This document shows, piece by piece, positions 56,439 to 64,000 of a stretch of 64,000 nt of DNA (position 1 is the stretch's first letter; each line of letters starts with the position of its first letter). The DNA comes from Mycolicibacterium mageritense (GTDB lineage: Bacteria; Actinomycetota; Actinomycetes; Mycobacteriales; Mycobacteriaceae): the NCBI RefSeq assembly GCF_010727475.1, contig NZ_AP022567.1, positions 1,178,001 through 1,242,000 of the forward strand, written 5' to 3'. The notes below the pieces were generated by a model that saw only the letters and a program-made list of their open reading frames with translations, had not been told where the DNA came from and ran no database searches. A program made the position numbers and the translations under genes.

Positions 56439-57205
56439 CCGCCCGCAGGATCGCCCGGATCGCCCATCCGGGCGGTGTCCACCACGCCACGGTCGACGCC
56501 GACGGCTACGCGCTGATCGACAACCCGTTCGCACACCGCTTGCGCCACACCGGAATCGTGGTGCCGGCGCACCAGGCTCGGCTGCTCGCCCCGGTTACGC
56601 CGCGCACCGTGGTCGGCATGGCACACAACACCGGATCGGCCGATCGGCGACTGCCACCGCAGGGGTTTCTCAAGCCGGCCACCACGGTCACCGGGCCCGG
56701 TGCTTCGATCCCGCTGCCGGCCGGGATCGGCCGGGTCGACGCCGAGGCCGAGCTGGCAGTCGTGATCGGCCGCAGCGCAACCCGATTGACCACAGCCGAC
56801 GCCGCCGACCACATCCTCGGTGTCACGGTCGCCAACGACGTGACGGCCCGCGACCTGCAGCAGAGCGACCCACTATGGTTCGCCGCCAAGGGTTTTGACG
56901 GCTGGACCCCACTCGGACCGTGGATCGCCACGGGCCTCGACACCGCCGACCTGGCGGTCGGTCTCCGGGTGGACGGCATCGAGCTGGCCCCGGCGGGCAC
57001 CGCCGACCTGGCCCGCTCGGTGATCGAATGCCTGATCTACGTCACGAGCGTGCTGACCCTTCATCCCGGCGACGTGGTCCTCACCGGAGCCCCGGGCGGC
57101 ACCGGCGCCATCACCGCAGGGTCGACGGTCACCGCCACCATCGCCGGTGTGGGCGAGCTCCACAACCCCGTCGCCGCGGCCGACGATCAGCGGGAGGTCG
57201 CGTGA
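56435..57205 (+). CDS. Fumarylacetoacetate hydrolase-family enzyme
   Basis: 256-aa FAH-fold protein with a divalent-metal site (EAELAVVIG for the acidic ligands and NDVTARDLQ). The fold includes fumarylpyruvate hydrolases, oxaloacetate decarboxylases and 2-keto-3-deoxy-sugar-acid dehydratases. In this operon the last class, or a decarboxylase on a keto sugar acid, fits best, but no reaction can be assigned from sequence. Start GTG 56435 overlaps the transporter stop. Confidence 0.85.
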   Translation: MTARRIARIAHPGGVHHATVDADGYALIDNPFAHRLRHTGIVVPAHQARLLAPVTPRTVVGMAHNTGSADRRLPPQGFLKPATTVTGPGASIPLPAGIGRVDAEAELAVVIGRSATRLTTADAADHILGVTVANDVTARDLQQSDPLWFAAKGFDGWTPLGPWIATGLDTADLAVGLRVDGIELAPAGTADLARSVIECLIYVTSVLTLHPGDVVLTGAPGGTGAITAGSTVTATIAGVGELHNPVAAADDQREVA

Positions 57206-58209
57206 TGAGCCCACATGCACTCGACGCGGTCACCTTCGGCGAGATGATGGGCATGTTCATGGCCACCTCACCCGGGCCGTTGCACCGGGTCCGCGGCTAC
57301 GAGCTGGCGCTGGCCGGCGCGGAAGCCAATGTCGTGACCGGGCTGGCCCGGCTCGGACACCGCGTGGGCTGGGTCGGCAAGGTCGGGGCCGATCCCATCG
57401 GGCAGTTCGCCGTCGAACAACTCGCCGCCGAAGGGGTCGACGTGTCACTGGTCGGCGTCGACGACACCGCTCCGACCGGATTTCAACTGAAAAGCATGGC
57501 CCAGGGCGGTGATCCGGAAGTCGTCTACTTCCGCAAGAACTCGGCCGGCAGCCGGTTGGCGCCGACCGAGGCCGCCGACACCTATCTGGCCGGCGCCCGG
57601 CACCTGCACCTCACCGGCATTCCGTTGGCCCTGTCCGAGACCACCCGCACGTTCGCGTTCCACGCCGTCGAGGTGGCCCGCAGCGCCGGAGCCACCATCT
57701 CGTTCGACCCGAATCTGCGTCCGGCACTGTGGCATTCAGAGGCGGAGATGACGGCAGTGATCAACGACATGGCGCACCGCTGCGACTGGGTCATGCCGGG
57801 TCTGGCCGAAGGAGTGCTGCTGACGGGCGCCGCCACCGAGTCCGGAGTCGCTGAACACTATCTACAGCAAGGTGTTTCGCGCGTCGTCATCAAGGACGGG
57901 TGCCGCGGTTCAGCCCTCCACACCGCCGACGGTGTGTGGCGGCGCCCCGTCTTTCCCGTCACCGTCGTCGACACGGTCGGTGCCGGTGACGGATTCGCGG
58001 CCGGCCTGATCAGCGCACACCTCGACGGCCTGGCACCCGACGCCGCGCTGGCCCGGGCCAGCGCCGTCGGCGCCCTGGCCACCACCTCCCCCGGAGACAA
58101 GGACGGATTGCCGACCCGCACCGCACTTGAGGCGTTTCTCGCCGCCGCCCGACCACACTGCGAACCCACCCGACGGAAAGGAACCGTTTCCGCATGGAAC
58201 TCCAGATAG
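57205..58209 (+). CDS. PfkB-family sugar kinase (KDG-kinase-like)
   Basis: 334-aa ribokinase-fold kinase. Substrate-side motifs are GAEANVVTGLARLG and GWVGKVGADPIG, the catalytic Asp is in DTVGAGDGFAAG near residue 256. The AGAEANVV pattern and length agree with 2-keto-3-deoxygluconate kinases, though other ketoses are possible. ATG 57205 follows a GGGAGG (57192-57197) and shares one base with the stop of the FAH gene. The 3' end overlaps the HPS gene by 16 nt. It should phosphorylate the product of the FAH step or the imported sugar. Confidence 0.87.
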   Translation: MSPHALDAVTFGEMMGMFMATSPGPLHRVRGYELALAGAEANVVTGLARLGHRVGWVGKVGADPIGQFAVEQLAAEGVDVSLVGVDDTAPTGFQLKSMAQGGDPEVVYFRKNSAGSRLAPTEAADTYLAGARHLHLTGIPLALSETTRTFAFHAVEVARSAGATISFDPNLRPALWHSEAEMTAVINDMAHRCDWVMPGLAEGVLLTGAATESGVAEHYLQQGVSRVVIKDGCRGSALHTADGVWRRPVFPVTVVDTVGAGDGFAAGLISAHLDGLAPDAALARASAVGALATTSPGDKDGLPTRTALEAFLAAARPHCEPTRRKGTVSAWNSR

Positions 58210-58823
58210 CCCTGGACCGCATGCCCGCAGCGACCGCACTCGACATCGTCGCCGCCGTGGCACCGCACGTCGACTGGATCGAAGTCGGCACCTCGATGAT
58301 CAAGCGCGACGGCGCGGCGTTTCTGGCCGCAGTGGCCGACGCCGCGGGGGACACCCCGGTGCTGGCGGATCTCAAGACCGCCGACGATGCGCGCTGGGAG
58401 CTGACGATGGCCTACGACGCCGGCGCCCGGTCCGCGACCGTGCTTGGGCTGGCCCCGGCCGCGACCATCGACACCGCCGTCCAGGTCGCCCGCGCGCGCG
58501 ACCGCGAACTCGTCGTCGACCTCATGGGCCTCGACGCGGCGGGGCGCGCCGCGTTGGCCGGGCGGCTGCCCGCCGACGTGGTGCTGGCCGCACACGTCAG
58601 CAAGGACGTGCAGGCCGCGGGCGCCAGCCCGCTCGCGCAGTTGGGACCGTGGGCGCAAGGGCGACGGATCGCTGTGGCAGGCGGTCTCGGCGTTGCCGAC
58701 ATGCCCGCGTTGGCGGGCACCGACATCCGCGTCATCGTCGGCTCGGCGGTGACGTCCAGACCTGATCCACTGGCCGCCGTGCAGGAACTGCGCGCGGCCG
58801 CCGGAGCGGAGGTGCTGCGATGA
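58194..58823 (+). CDS. 3-hexulose-6-phosphate synthase-like (HPS/KGPDC family)
   Basis: 209-aa OMP-decarboxylase-fold TIM barrel. The signatures IEVGTSMIKRDG (29-40) and LADLKTADDARWE (57-69) are those of hexulose-6-phosphate synthases, which join formaldehyde with ribulose 5-phosphate or run in reverse; 3-keto-gulonate-6-phosphate decarboxylases share the fold. An AAAGGAA ribosome site lies inside the kinase gene. It is directly coupled to a PHI gene, which strongly favours an HPS role. Functional RuMP pairs (rmpA/rmpB) are known in Mycobacterium gastri. Confidence 0.85.
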   Translation: MELQIALDRMPAATALDIVAAVAPHVDWIEVGTSMIKRDGAAFLAAVADAAGDTPVLADLKTADDARWELTMAYDAGARSATVLGLAPAATIDTAVQVARARDRELVVDLMGLDAAGRAALAGRLPADVVLAAHVSKDVQAAGASPLAQLGPWAQGRRIAVAGGLGVADMPALAGTDIRVIVGSAVTSRPDPLAAVQELRAAAGAEVLR

Positions 58824-59377
58824 ACAGCCCGGAATTGGTGTCCACGATTCTCGGCGAAATACAGGGCGTGCTGGACACTTTCGACTACGCCTCGCTCGAC
58901 ATCGTTGCCGGCGAGCTCAACGCGGCCCGTCATGTCGTGGTGGCGGGTGAAGGCCGCTCAGGCTTCATGGCCAAGGCCTTCGCGATGCGGCTCATGCACC
59001 TCGGCGTGCCCGTCCACGTCGTCGGCGAGACCACCACCCCCGCCCTGGGCAGCGCGGATCTGCTCGTCGCGGTGTCCGGGTCGGGCACCACCGCGAGCAC
59101 CGTGCGGGCGGCCCAGCAGGCCAACGCGGTCGGGGGGCGGGTGATCGCGGTGACCACCGATCCTGATTCGCCGCTGGCGGCCGCCGCGGCGACCGTCGTT
59201 CATGTGCCCGCTGCCACGAAATACCGGAAACCCGGTGAGGCCGCGACCATCCAGCCGCTGTCGAGCTTGTTCGATCAGGTCTGCCACATCGTCTTCGACG
59301 CGGTATGCCTGCGGCTGGCCATGCTGCGCGACGTCGACAACGCGGCTGCCCGCGCGGCCCACGCCAACACCGAATAG
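58820..59377 (+). CDS. 6-phospho-3-hexuloisomerase (SIS domain)
   Basis: 185-aa SIS-domain sugar isomerase that converts hex-3-ulose 6-phosphate to fructose 6-phosphate. The motif VVAGEGRSGFMAKAFAMRLMHLG (seen from about 40; GRSGFMAKAFAMRLMHLG is diagnostic) and VSGSGTTASTV for phosphate binding match PHI enzymes. It overlaps the HPS gene as ATGA, so both enzymes act in sequence. It is the last gene of the operon and converges on the next TetR with a 4-bp gap. Confidence 0.9.
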   Translation: MNSPELVSTILGEIQGVLDTFDYASLDIVAGELNAARHVVVAGEGRSGFMAKAFAMRLMHLGVPVHVVGETTTPALGSADLLVAVSGSGTTASTVRAAQQANAVGGRVIAVTTDPDSPLAAAAATVVHVPAATKYRKPGEAATIQPLSSLFDQVCHIVFDAVCLRLAMLRDVDNAAARAAHANTE

Positions 59378-59381
59378 CGCG

Positions 59382-59987
59382 CTAACGGGGAACTTGCGGT
59401 TCGAGCAGCGCGAGCGAGGCGGCCACCGCCTCCTCGGTGATGTCACTCATCCGGCCCCCGTTCTCGACCGTGATCGCCGTCAACTCACGTAATCCGCCGA
59501 GCAGCATGATGACGCGGGGTCGCGAGATCGCGATGCCCGCCGTGTGGAATTCGTCGGTGTCGCTCATCGCCCGGACCATGGTGATGAAGTTCTCCATGGC
59601 CTCGCGCTGCAGCGCCCGCGCCGTCTTCCCGAGCGCGGGCACATCGCGGATCCAGCTCAACATCAACTCGGGATGCGCCTCCCCCGACGCGATCCACGCC
59701 TCGATGGCCTGGCGCACCTGGCTGCGCCACGGTGCGTGCGGGTCGACCGCGGCCGCGATCTGACGCACCTGCTCGGCGTTCGCCGCGGTCAGCAAGGCCA
59801 CGAAGCATTCCTCGCGACTGGCGAAATGCTCGTAGAAGGTCCGCCGGGAGGTGCGCGCGCGGCGCACGATGTCGGCGACTGTGGTCTTCTGATAGCCGTC
59901 CTCGACGATGGATTGCTCCAACGCGTCGAGCAGGCGTTCCCGGAAGTCGCTCTTATCGGCCTCGACGGCCGGCGCGGCACTAGTCAT
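59382..59987 (-). CDS. TetR-family regulator
   Basis: 201-aa TetR protein with an N-terminal helix-turn-helix (RERLLDALEQSIVEDGYQKTT, VADIVRRARTSRRTFYEHFAS). The C-terminal domain (AANAEQVRQIAAAVDPHAPWRSQVRQAIEAW, seen as a typical TetR_C run) does not reveal a ligand. ATG 59987 is preferred; the open frame runs further upstream over the neighbouring gene. It is not obviously linked to the operon on its left; the gene behind it (60007) reads in the same direction with a 19-bp gap, so they may share a transcript. Confidence 0.86.
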   Translation of the reverse strand: MTSAAPAVEADKSDFRERLLDALEQSIVEDGYQKTTVADIVRRARTSRRTFYEHFASREECFVALLTAANAEQVRQIAAAVDPHAPWRSQVRQAIEAWIASGEAHPELMLSWIRDVPALGKTARALQREAMENFITMVRAMSDTDEFHTAGIAISRPRVIMLLGGLRELTAITVENGGRMSDITEEAVAASLALLEPQVPR

Positions 59988-60006
59988 AACGGCCTGCCAT
60001 GCTAGC

Positions 60007-60270
60007 TCAGCGGCGCACGGTGGGACTGTGTCCGATACCGGTGCGCGGCGCCGGATCGGCGTCGGGCTGGTTCTGCAGGAAACCCAGGCAGGTGCCGAGG
60101 TGACCGGCCACGCACGGCACGCCGTTGACCGTGGGGACAGGCCCGCCCGAGCGCACGCCCGTCGGATCGCTGTCGGCCGGCTCGGCGACCGCTGCGGGCG
60201 CGGCGACCGTCGCAAGGGCCCAGCAGCATATGACGACGCGCCATATCACCTGACCGGCCATGTCCGTCAC
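60007..60270 (-). CDS. Small exported protein, 87 aa
   Basis: Short protein with a Sec-type signal peptide (VIWRVVICCWALATVAAPAAVAEP; cleavage expected after AVA, about residue 29), a Pro/Asp-rich middle and one Cys pair in GVPCVAGHLGTCLGFL that could form a disulfide. No family is recognised; small mycobacterial exported proteins with this Cys pattern exist. Start GTG 60270 or ATG 60261 is possible. It lies between the TetR and the YdcF-like genes on the same strand. Confidence 0.65.
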   Translation of the reverse strand: MTDMAGQVIWRVVICCWALATVAAPAAVAEPADSDPTGVRSGGPVPTVNGVPCVAGHLGTCLGFLQNQPDADPAPRTGIGHSPTVRR

Positions 60271-60309
60271 GCTTTCTCAGGCCCCGTCTTCGCAGCGTAG
60301 ACCTGTTTT

Positions 60310-60900
60310 TCAGCCGATTGGCGTCAACGGGCTGAGAACATCGCGCACGAATTGGGCGATGTTCACCGACGGATTGCCGTCCGGGAAGCTGACCGTGGCC
60401 AGGATGTTGCCGCCTGCGTCGGCGAAGTTCTGGTCGGCGCGGCCCTGATGCGTCGACGAGGTCACCAGGATGATGCCCGACGTGCCCGCCTTCTTGGCCA
60501 ACGGGACCGAGAACTGGGCGTTCTGGACAGTACTGTTGGCCCGGTCCTCGACGATGATGCGATTGGCCGGAAAGCCAAGCATGAGAAGCAGATTGCGCAT
60601 CTGCGCAGCCTCGGTCTGACCGTTCTGGGGGTTGCCGCCGGTGACGATGATGGGCGACTGCGGGAACGCCTGTGCGATGGTGAGCCCGGTCAGCACGCGG
60701 TGGTAGAGGATCGTGCGCATCGAGCCGTCGGGTTTGAGGCCGTAACCCAGGATGACGATGGCCGGCTTGGTGAAGTCCTTGGACGCGACGGGCGGCGCCG
60801 CGTAAGCGATCGGCGTGGTCACGCCGCACACCAGAGCCACCGCGAGTGCCGTTGCCGCGAGCACTCTCCGCACGATCTCACCCCCAGAAGATTGCGACAC
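60310..60900 (-). CDS. YdcF/DUF218-family exported protein
   Basis: 196-aa protein with a signal sequence (VLAATALAVALVCGVTTPIAYA, cleavage about residue 34) and a DUF218 domain: AIVILGYGLKPDG at its start, IIVTGGNPQNGQTEAAQM in the middle and VTSSTHQGRA after. DUF218 proteins are linked to envelope functions; E. coli SanA and YdcF are relatives, the latter able to bind SAM. The role here is unknown. Co-directional with the small exported protein behind it. Confidence 0.85.
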   Translation of the reverse strand: MSQSSGGEIVRRVLAATALAVALVCGVTTPIAYAAPPVASKDFTKPAIVILGYGLKPDGSMRTILYHRVLTGLTIAQAFPQSPIIVTGGNPQNGQTEAAQMRNLLLMLGFPANRIIVEDRANSTVQNAQFSVPLAKKAGTSGIILVTSSTHQGRADQNFADAGGNILATVSFPDGNPSVNIAQFVRDVLSPLTPIG

Positions 60901-60967
60901 GCGTGATTATCGATGCCGCTGAGGGCGATGTTACAGATAGGGTGCGTGAGGCGCAGTGTGCCTTCTG

Positions 60968-61651
60968 TTAACTTTCGGCCAGACCTGCGCTCACGAACAC
61001 CGTCTCGGGCCGCGTCACCGCAGCCACCTTCCGGCCCGCAACCAGCACCGTCGTCCGGGATCGGCGCCGACGCACCGCCTCCGGCGTCGGCGCCTCCTCC
61101 GGATCGCCGCCGGCCAGATGGTGCAGCAGCCGCAGGGTCGACCACAGCCCGGTGACCGTGGTGCCGTGCGCAGCGTCGGCGGACACGAGGGCGTGAGCCA
61201 CGGCGGGGTCGGTGAACAGCCCGTCGAATGCGCGCCGCGCCGCCGCGGCGAGCATCGGAGTGTGCCCGAACGGCATCGCGTCAGGAATCCGGTCCTGGGC
61301 CCCCACCAGCACGGCGCGCGGGTCCGGCGTATGCACCCGGGTCAGACACACCAACGACACCGTGTGGCCGCGCTCGTCGCGGCCCGGGTCGGACACCACG
61401 CTGATCGGAAACGGCTCCGTACCGCTGACCACCTGGGCGTGCGCGCGCTCGGCGGCGATCCACGTCGCCGTCTGCGCGACCGTCTGCCCCTTGGCGGTGT
61501 CCATCACCGCGCCCGGCAGTGACAGCTCGCCGGCATGCGGGGCACGCTCGCGGCGATAGAGCACCAGGGCCGGGTCGTCCGGGTCGTCGGTGATCGCCAC
61601 GAGGTCCACCGAAAGCCAGGTGCGGCGATCGTCTTCGGGTTGCGTGGGCAC
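60968..61651 (-). CDS. Nudix-fold protein with degenerate Nudix box
   Basis: 227-aa protein. Residues 1-150 have the Nudix fold (LSVDLVAITDDP, VLYRRERAPHAGELSLPGAVMD), but the Nudix box is degenerate: the usual G-x5-E-x7-RE-x2-EE acids are missing (GAVMDTAKGQTVAQTATWI, AAERA). NrtR regulators of NAD synthesis have such inactive Nudix domains plus a winged helix; a C-terminal Arg-rich segment (AVRRRRSRTTVLVAGRKV) could bind DNA here. It lies 12 bp behind the nicotinamide phosphoribosyltransferase gene. NAD-linked regulation is therefore likely, but a catalytic Nudix function is not excluded. Confidence 0.75.
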   Translation of the reverse strand: MPTQPEDDRRTWLSVDLVAITDDPDDPALVLYRRERAPHAGELSLPGAVMDTAKGQTVAQTATWIAAERAHAQVVSGTEPFPISVVSDPGRDERGHTVSLVCLTRVHTPDPRAVLVGAQDRIPDAMPFGHTPMLAAAARRAFDGLFTDPAVAHALVSADAAHGTTVTGLWSTLRLLHHLAGGDPEEAPTPEAVRRRRSRTTVLVAGRKVAAVTRPETVFVSAGLAES

Positions 61652-61663
61652 GCACCAACTCTG

Positions 61664-63208
61664 TCATGCCGCGTGCTCCTCGCGGGGCAGCGTGGCGCGC
61701 ATCCACGCCCAGCTTGCGCGCAACTCGGCGCGCACACCGGCGAATGTCACAGGGACACTGAGGAATACGCCGTCCTCGAAGACAGTGCGCAAGCGCGAAT
61801 TGGCCTCCTGGTCGGCCGTAGCCTGCTGCACCAGCGCCAGCGAGCCGTCCATACCGCCCAGCACCGCGAGCCTGCCACGCGCCGAGCGCTTGGTGCCCGA
61901 ATCGGTGACCGGATCCTTGAATATGTCGCGGCCTTGGCCGTCCACCTGCACCCAGGTCGCCTTGACCGCGAGCGAGAACGTATCCCGGGTGACGAATTGG
62001 TATGTGTAGGAGCCGAATCCGAACACCGGCGTCGTCGAAACGTAGCCCTGGCGCATGAGGCTCGCGGTGATCGCGTCAGCCCGCTCGAAGTTGATCGAGT
62101 CGCCGTAGATCACGCCGACGTGCGGGTCGAGCTCCCGGAAACCTGCGGCGTTCACGGTGGTGCCGAACGTCTCCGCCAGCAGGTTCACCACGCCCTTGCG
62201 CTGCGGGCTGCCCGCCGGCGCAGCCGGGTCGCCGCACAGGATCAGCTCGGGATCGCCCGAGTCCGGGCGGATCACGAGCTTGCCGTCACGCGCCATGATC
62301 TTCTGCCTGAGCGCAGGCAGAAACTCGGTCATCACCTGCCACAGATCCCAGCTGTCACTGACCACCGAGACGATGCCCGCCGGATACAGGTCCAGCAGCC
62401 GCTCGAACGTCGCCAGTTCACCGTCGGGCCCGTTCGCGGTCATCACCGAGTGCTCGGTCGCCGGAACCGATCCGCCGAGCACGGTTCCGGCGGGCGACCC
62501 CGGATAGCACCGATCGATCCAGCCGAGCGCCGACAGGGAATCGGTGCCGGTGAAGCTCAGCAGGTGCGCGGCGCCGCTGACCGACGCCGCAGCCATGCCT
62601 GCCATGCCGCGCGCCGAGAAATCGTGACCCTGCCAGTCGACGGCGGCCGGGTCGACGCCGGAAGCCGCGGCACGCGCGTCGAGCAGGCACCGGTTGCGCC
62701 ACGCCGTGGTGGCCGACGTGATGGGCTGCCACAACGCGGCCGACAGGTCGGTCTCGATGTAGTTGGTCAGCCAGAAGAACCGCGGGTCGGTGTTCTCGAC
62801 CGTGAGGTACGGGATGCCGAGCGGCGTGACAGTTCCCTCGGGCAACGCCCGGAACCGCAGCGGCAGCCGGCCGTAGCCGTGTAGCTCGCGAATGTGCTCG
62901 GAGCCAACGCCGTTGGGGCCGAGGATGTCGGTGACGCGTTCCTCGTAGGCGCGGCACACCTCATCGGCATCGGCGTCGAAGAAGGTCTGCCAACGCGCCG
63001 CGAGGTCGGTCAGGTAGGCCTGCAGGCCGAAGAACACCGTCCAGTCGACGCCTGCTACGCGGCTGCCACGCGCGGTGAGGTTGGAATAGACGAACTCGGT
63101 GCGGTCCGGGTACTGCCTGCGGTGGTCCAACTTGTACGCGTCGGTCTCCATCAGCACGGCGAGCGCATCAAGCGTGCCCTGGCTGTAGTTGCGGGGATTG
63201 AAGCTCAT
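61664..63208 (-). CDS. nadV: Nicotinamide phosphoribosyltransferase (NAMPT/NadV-type)
   Basis: 514-aa NAMPT-family enzyme that makes NMN from nicotinamide and PRPP (NAD salvage without deamidation). Key residues match NAMPT: Asp196 in GHDFSARGM (amide-specificity Asp), the phosphohistidine His253 in VPATEHSVM, Arg314 and Asp316 in RPDSGDP, and GDSINF for phosphate binding. M. tuberculosis uses the nicotinate route instead. Start ATG 63208 follows the PRPP-synthetase-like gene by 2 nt. The pair is also the layout of the phage NARP1 genes, where the homologue transfers ADP-ribose, so the donor is not certain. Confidence 0.87.
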   Translation of the reverse strand: MSFNPRNYSQGTLDALAVLMETDAYKLDHRRQYPDRTEFVYSNLTARGSRVAGVDWTVFFGLQAYLTDLAARWQTFFDADADEVCRAYEERVTDILGPNGVGSEHIRELHGYGRLPLRFRALPEGTVTPLGIPYLTVENTDPRFFWLTNYIETDLSAALWQPITSATTAWRNRCLLDARAAASGVDPAAVDWQGHDFSARGMAGMAAASVSGAAHLLSFTGTDSLSALGWIDRCYPGSPAGTVLGGSVPATEHSVMTANGPDGELATFERLLDLYPAGIVSVVSDSWDLWQVMTEFLPALRQKIMARDGKLVIRPDSGDPELILCGDPAAPAGSPQRKGVVNLLAETFGTTVNAAGFRELDPHVGVIYGDSINFERADAITASLMRQGYVSTTPVFGFGSYTYQFVTRDTFSLAVKATWVQVDGQGRDIFKDPVTDSGTKRSARGRLAVLGGMDGSLALVQQATADQEANSRLRTVFEDGVFLSVPVTFAGVRAELRASWAWMRATLPREEHAA

Positions 63209-63210
63209 GA

Positions 63211-64000
63211 TCAGCGCTCCATTTCGGTGAGTATGGACACGACGTGTTCGATCAGGGGCACCTGCCGGACTTCGGCCGGCAAGGCGTCGGGGTCGACTAC
63301 GGGGGTGGTGTTCGCGGCCGTGATCGACGCGAAGTTGGGCAAGAGGTTCTGGCGCCACCGCCCGGTGAACAGCCCGTGTGTCACCCACAGGTGCAGTTCG
63401 GCGGCGGGCTCCGAATTGCAGATTGCGTGTGCCAGGCCGGCGAAAGTGCCTCCGCCGTCACAGATGTCGTCGACGAGCAGGTACCGGCCCGGTGTAAGGC
63501 CGCCCGGTGCGGTGAAGCCCGACAGCGCGCCCGTCTTCGGGTCGCGCACCTTGCCCGCGGTCAGCAGGGGTACGCCGAACCAGCGCGCGACCGCACCGGC
63601 GCGGTCGACTGCGCCTTTGTCGGGAGCGATGACGGCGTCCCAGGTCATGGCGGCCAGGGGCGACGCGGCGATGAGCTGGGTGGCGCCGACGGCGTGCACC
63701 GTGGTGCCGTGGTCCGCAGCCACTGAAGACCAGGCGTCGGAGTGCGGATCGACCGCGATCACGTCACGAATCCCGGTGGCGGCAGTCAGCCGCGCGACCC
63801 CCTGCGCGTCGTAGGTCGCGTCGTGATCGCCACGCGCGGACGGCAGGTACGGCATGACCAGGACCGGGTGCGAGCCTTCGTGGAACGCGACCCACTGCGC
63901 GAGCGCGGCGAAGTCGAGCGCCCCGCCGGTGTTCCAGGCGACCGGACGCCGGCCCGCGGGCGCCGGTTGGAGGTGGCGCACGGCGACGTCACCGCCGGGG
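63211..64000 (-). CDS. PRPP-synthetase-like protein, partial (runs off window)
   Basis: At least 263 aa of the C-terminal part; the start lies beyond the right edge. Conserved ribose-phosphate pyrophosphokinase elements are VMPYLPSARGDH (ATP loop; the usual YARQD has become SARGDH), DPHSDAW, APDKGAVDRAGAVARWFG and the PRPP loop LLVDDICDGGGTF. Standard PRPP synthetases have DLHA and MVDDxIDTGGT, so this is a diverged member. With the next gene it would supply PRPP, or an ADP-ribose pyrophosphate as in NARP1, for nicotinamide coupling. Confidence 0.82.
   Translation of the reverse strand, partial: PGGDVAVRHLQPAPAGRRPVAWNTGGALDFAALAQWVAFHEGSHPVLVMPYLPSARGDHDATYDAQGVARLTAATGIRDVIAVDPHSDAWSSVAADHGTTVHAVGATQLIAASPLAAMTWDAVIAPDKGAVDRAGAVARWFGVPLLTAGKVRDPKTGALSGFTAPGGLTPGRYLLVDDICDGGGTFAGLAHAICNSEPAAELHLWVTHGLFTGRWRQNLLPNFASITAANTTPVVDPDALPAEVRQVPLIEHVVSILTEMER

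Noticed and set aside
1..64000. CRISPR arrays, tRNA or rRNA genes, prophage
   Set aside because: No regularly spaced repeats, cloverleaf-like sequences, rRNA segments or phage structural genes were seen on reading.

Overview
The window is GC-rich, gene-dense chromosomal DNA of a fast-growing mycobacterium (Mycolicibacterium, probably close to the M. smegmatis group; this is inference). Four things point there. There are many F420-type oxidoreductases (two LLM-class proteins, three PPOX-class small proteins). A scattered backbone matches the M. tuberculosis order Rv0853c-Rv0860 (2-oxoacid decarboxylase, SRPBCC proteins, AMACR, dapC-like aminotransferase, fadA, fadB). There is a type VII secretion-type locus. 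Many start codons sit 6-8 nt after a TANNNT -10 box, as in mycobacterial leaderless mRNAs. No rRNA, tRNA or CRISPR array was seen.

Layout. 1-5.9 kb: a hypothetical gene, an XRE/MmyB-type regulator, and a divergent operon of two alpha/beta hydrolases, an MBL hydrolase, a flavin reductase and an unknown protein. 6-14.7 kb: small redox and regulatory genes (nitronate monooxygenase, MFS pump, LysR/SDR/SnoaL, LLM, PPOX proteins, methyltransferase), one probable amber-stopped pseudogene, and a TetR with a very clear double operator in front of an FAD monooxygenase. 16-21.7 kb: fadB-fadA, an Old Yellow Enzyme and a LuxR regulator. 21.9-28.1 kb: a urease operon in unusual order (urtA-like binding protein, ureAB fusion, ureC, ureG, ureD, ureE, ureF). 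28.2-34 kb: RidA/MarR, dapC-like aminotransferase plus aldolase-fold protein, NCS1 permease/GntR. 34-38.4 kb: LLM, SRPBCC, two tandem universal stress proteins and a zinc alcohol dehydrogenase behind putative DosR boxes.

38.6-41.7 kb is an accessory-looking type VII secretion locus: an EspC-like protein with a YxxxD signal, a 610-aa WXG-type effector candidate and a 3' partner, behind a perfect 19-bp palindrome. 41.8-46 kb carries AMACR, a TPP decarboxylase and an FAD oxidoreductase. An IS630-family element with three frameshifts in its transposase (46.1-47.25 kb) sits 68 bp upstream of that FAD gene. 47.3-50.5 kb holds an SRPBCC protein, a UBP zinc-finger protein, and a TetR with two matching operators controlling a phytoene-desaturase-like FAD enzyme and a DUF2834 membrane protein. 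51-54.1 kb: P450-hydrolase-SDR operon.

54.2-59.4 kb: an IclR-controlled operon (ACS-type MFS transporter, FAH-family enzyme, KDG-type kinase, hexulose-6-phosphate synthase, phosphohexuloisomerase) that suggests a carbohydrate or sugar-acid route feeding the ribulose-monophosphate module. 59.4-64 kb: a TetR, two exported proteins, and a PRPP-synthetase-like / nicotinamide phosphoribosyltransferase / Nudix operon that runs off the right edge and resembles the gene pair of the phage NAD-reconstitution pathway NARP1.
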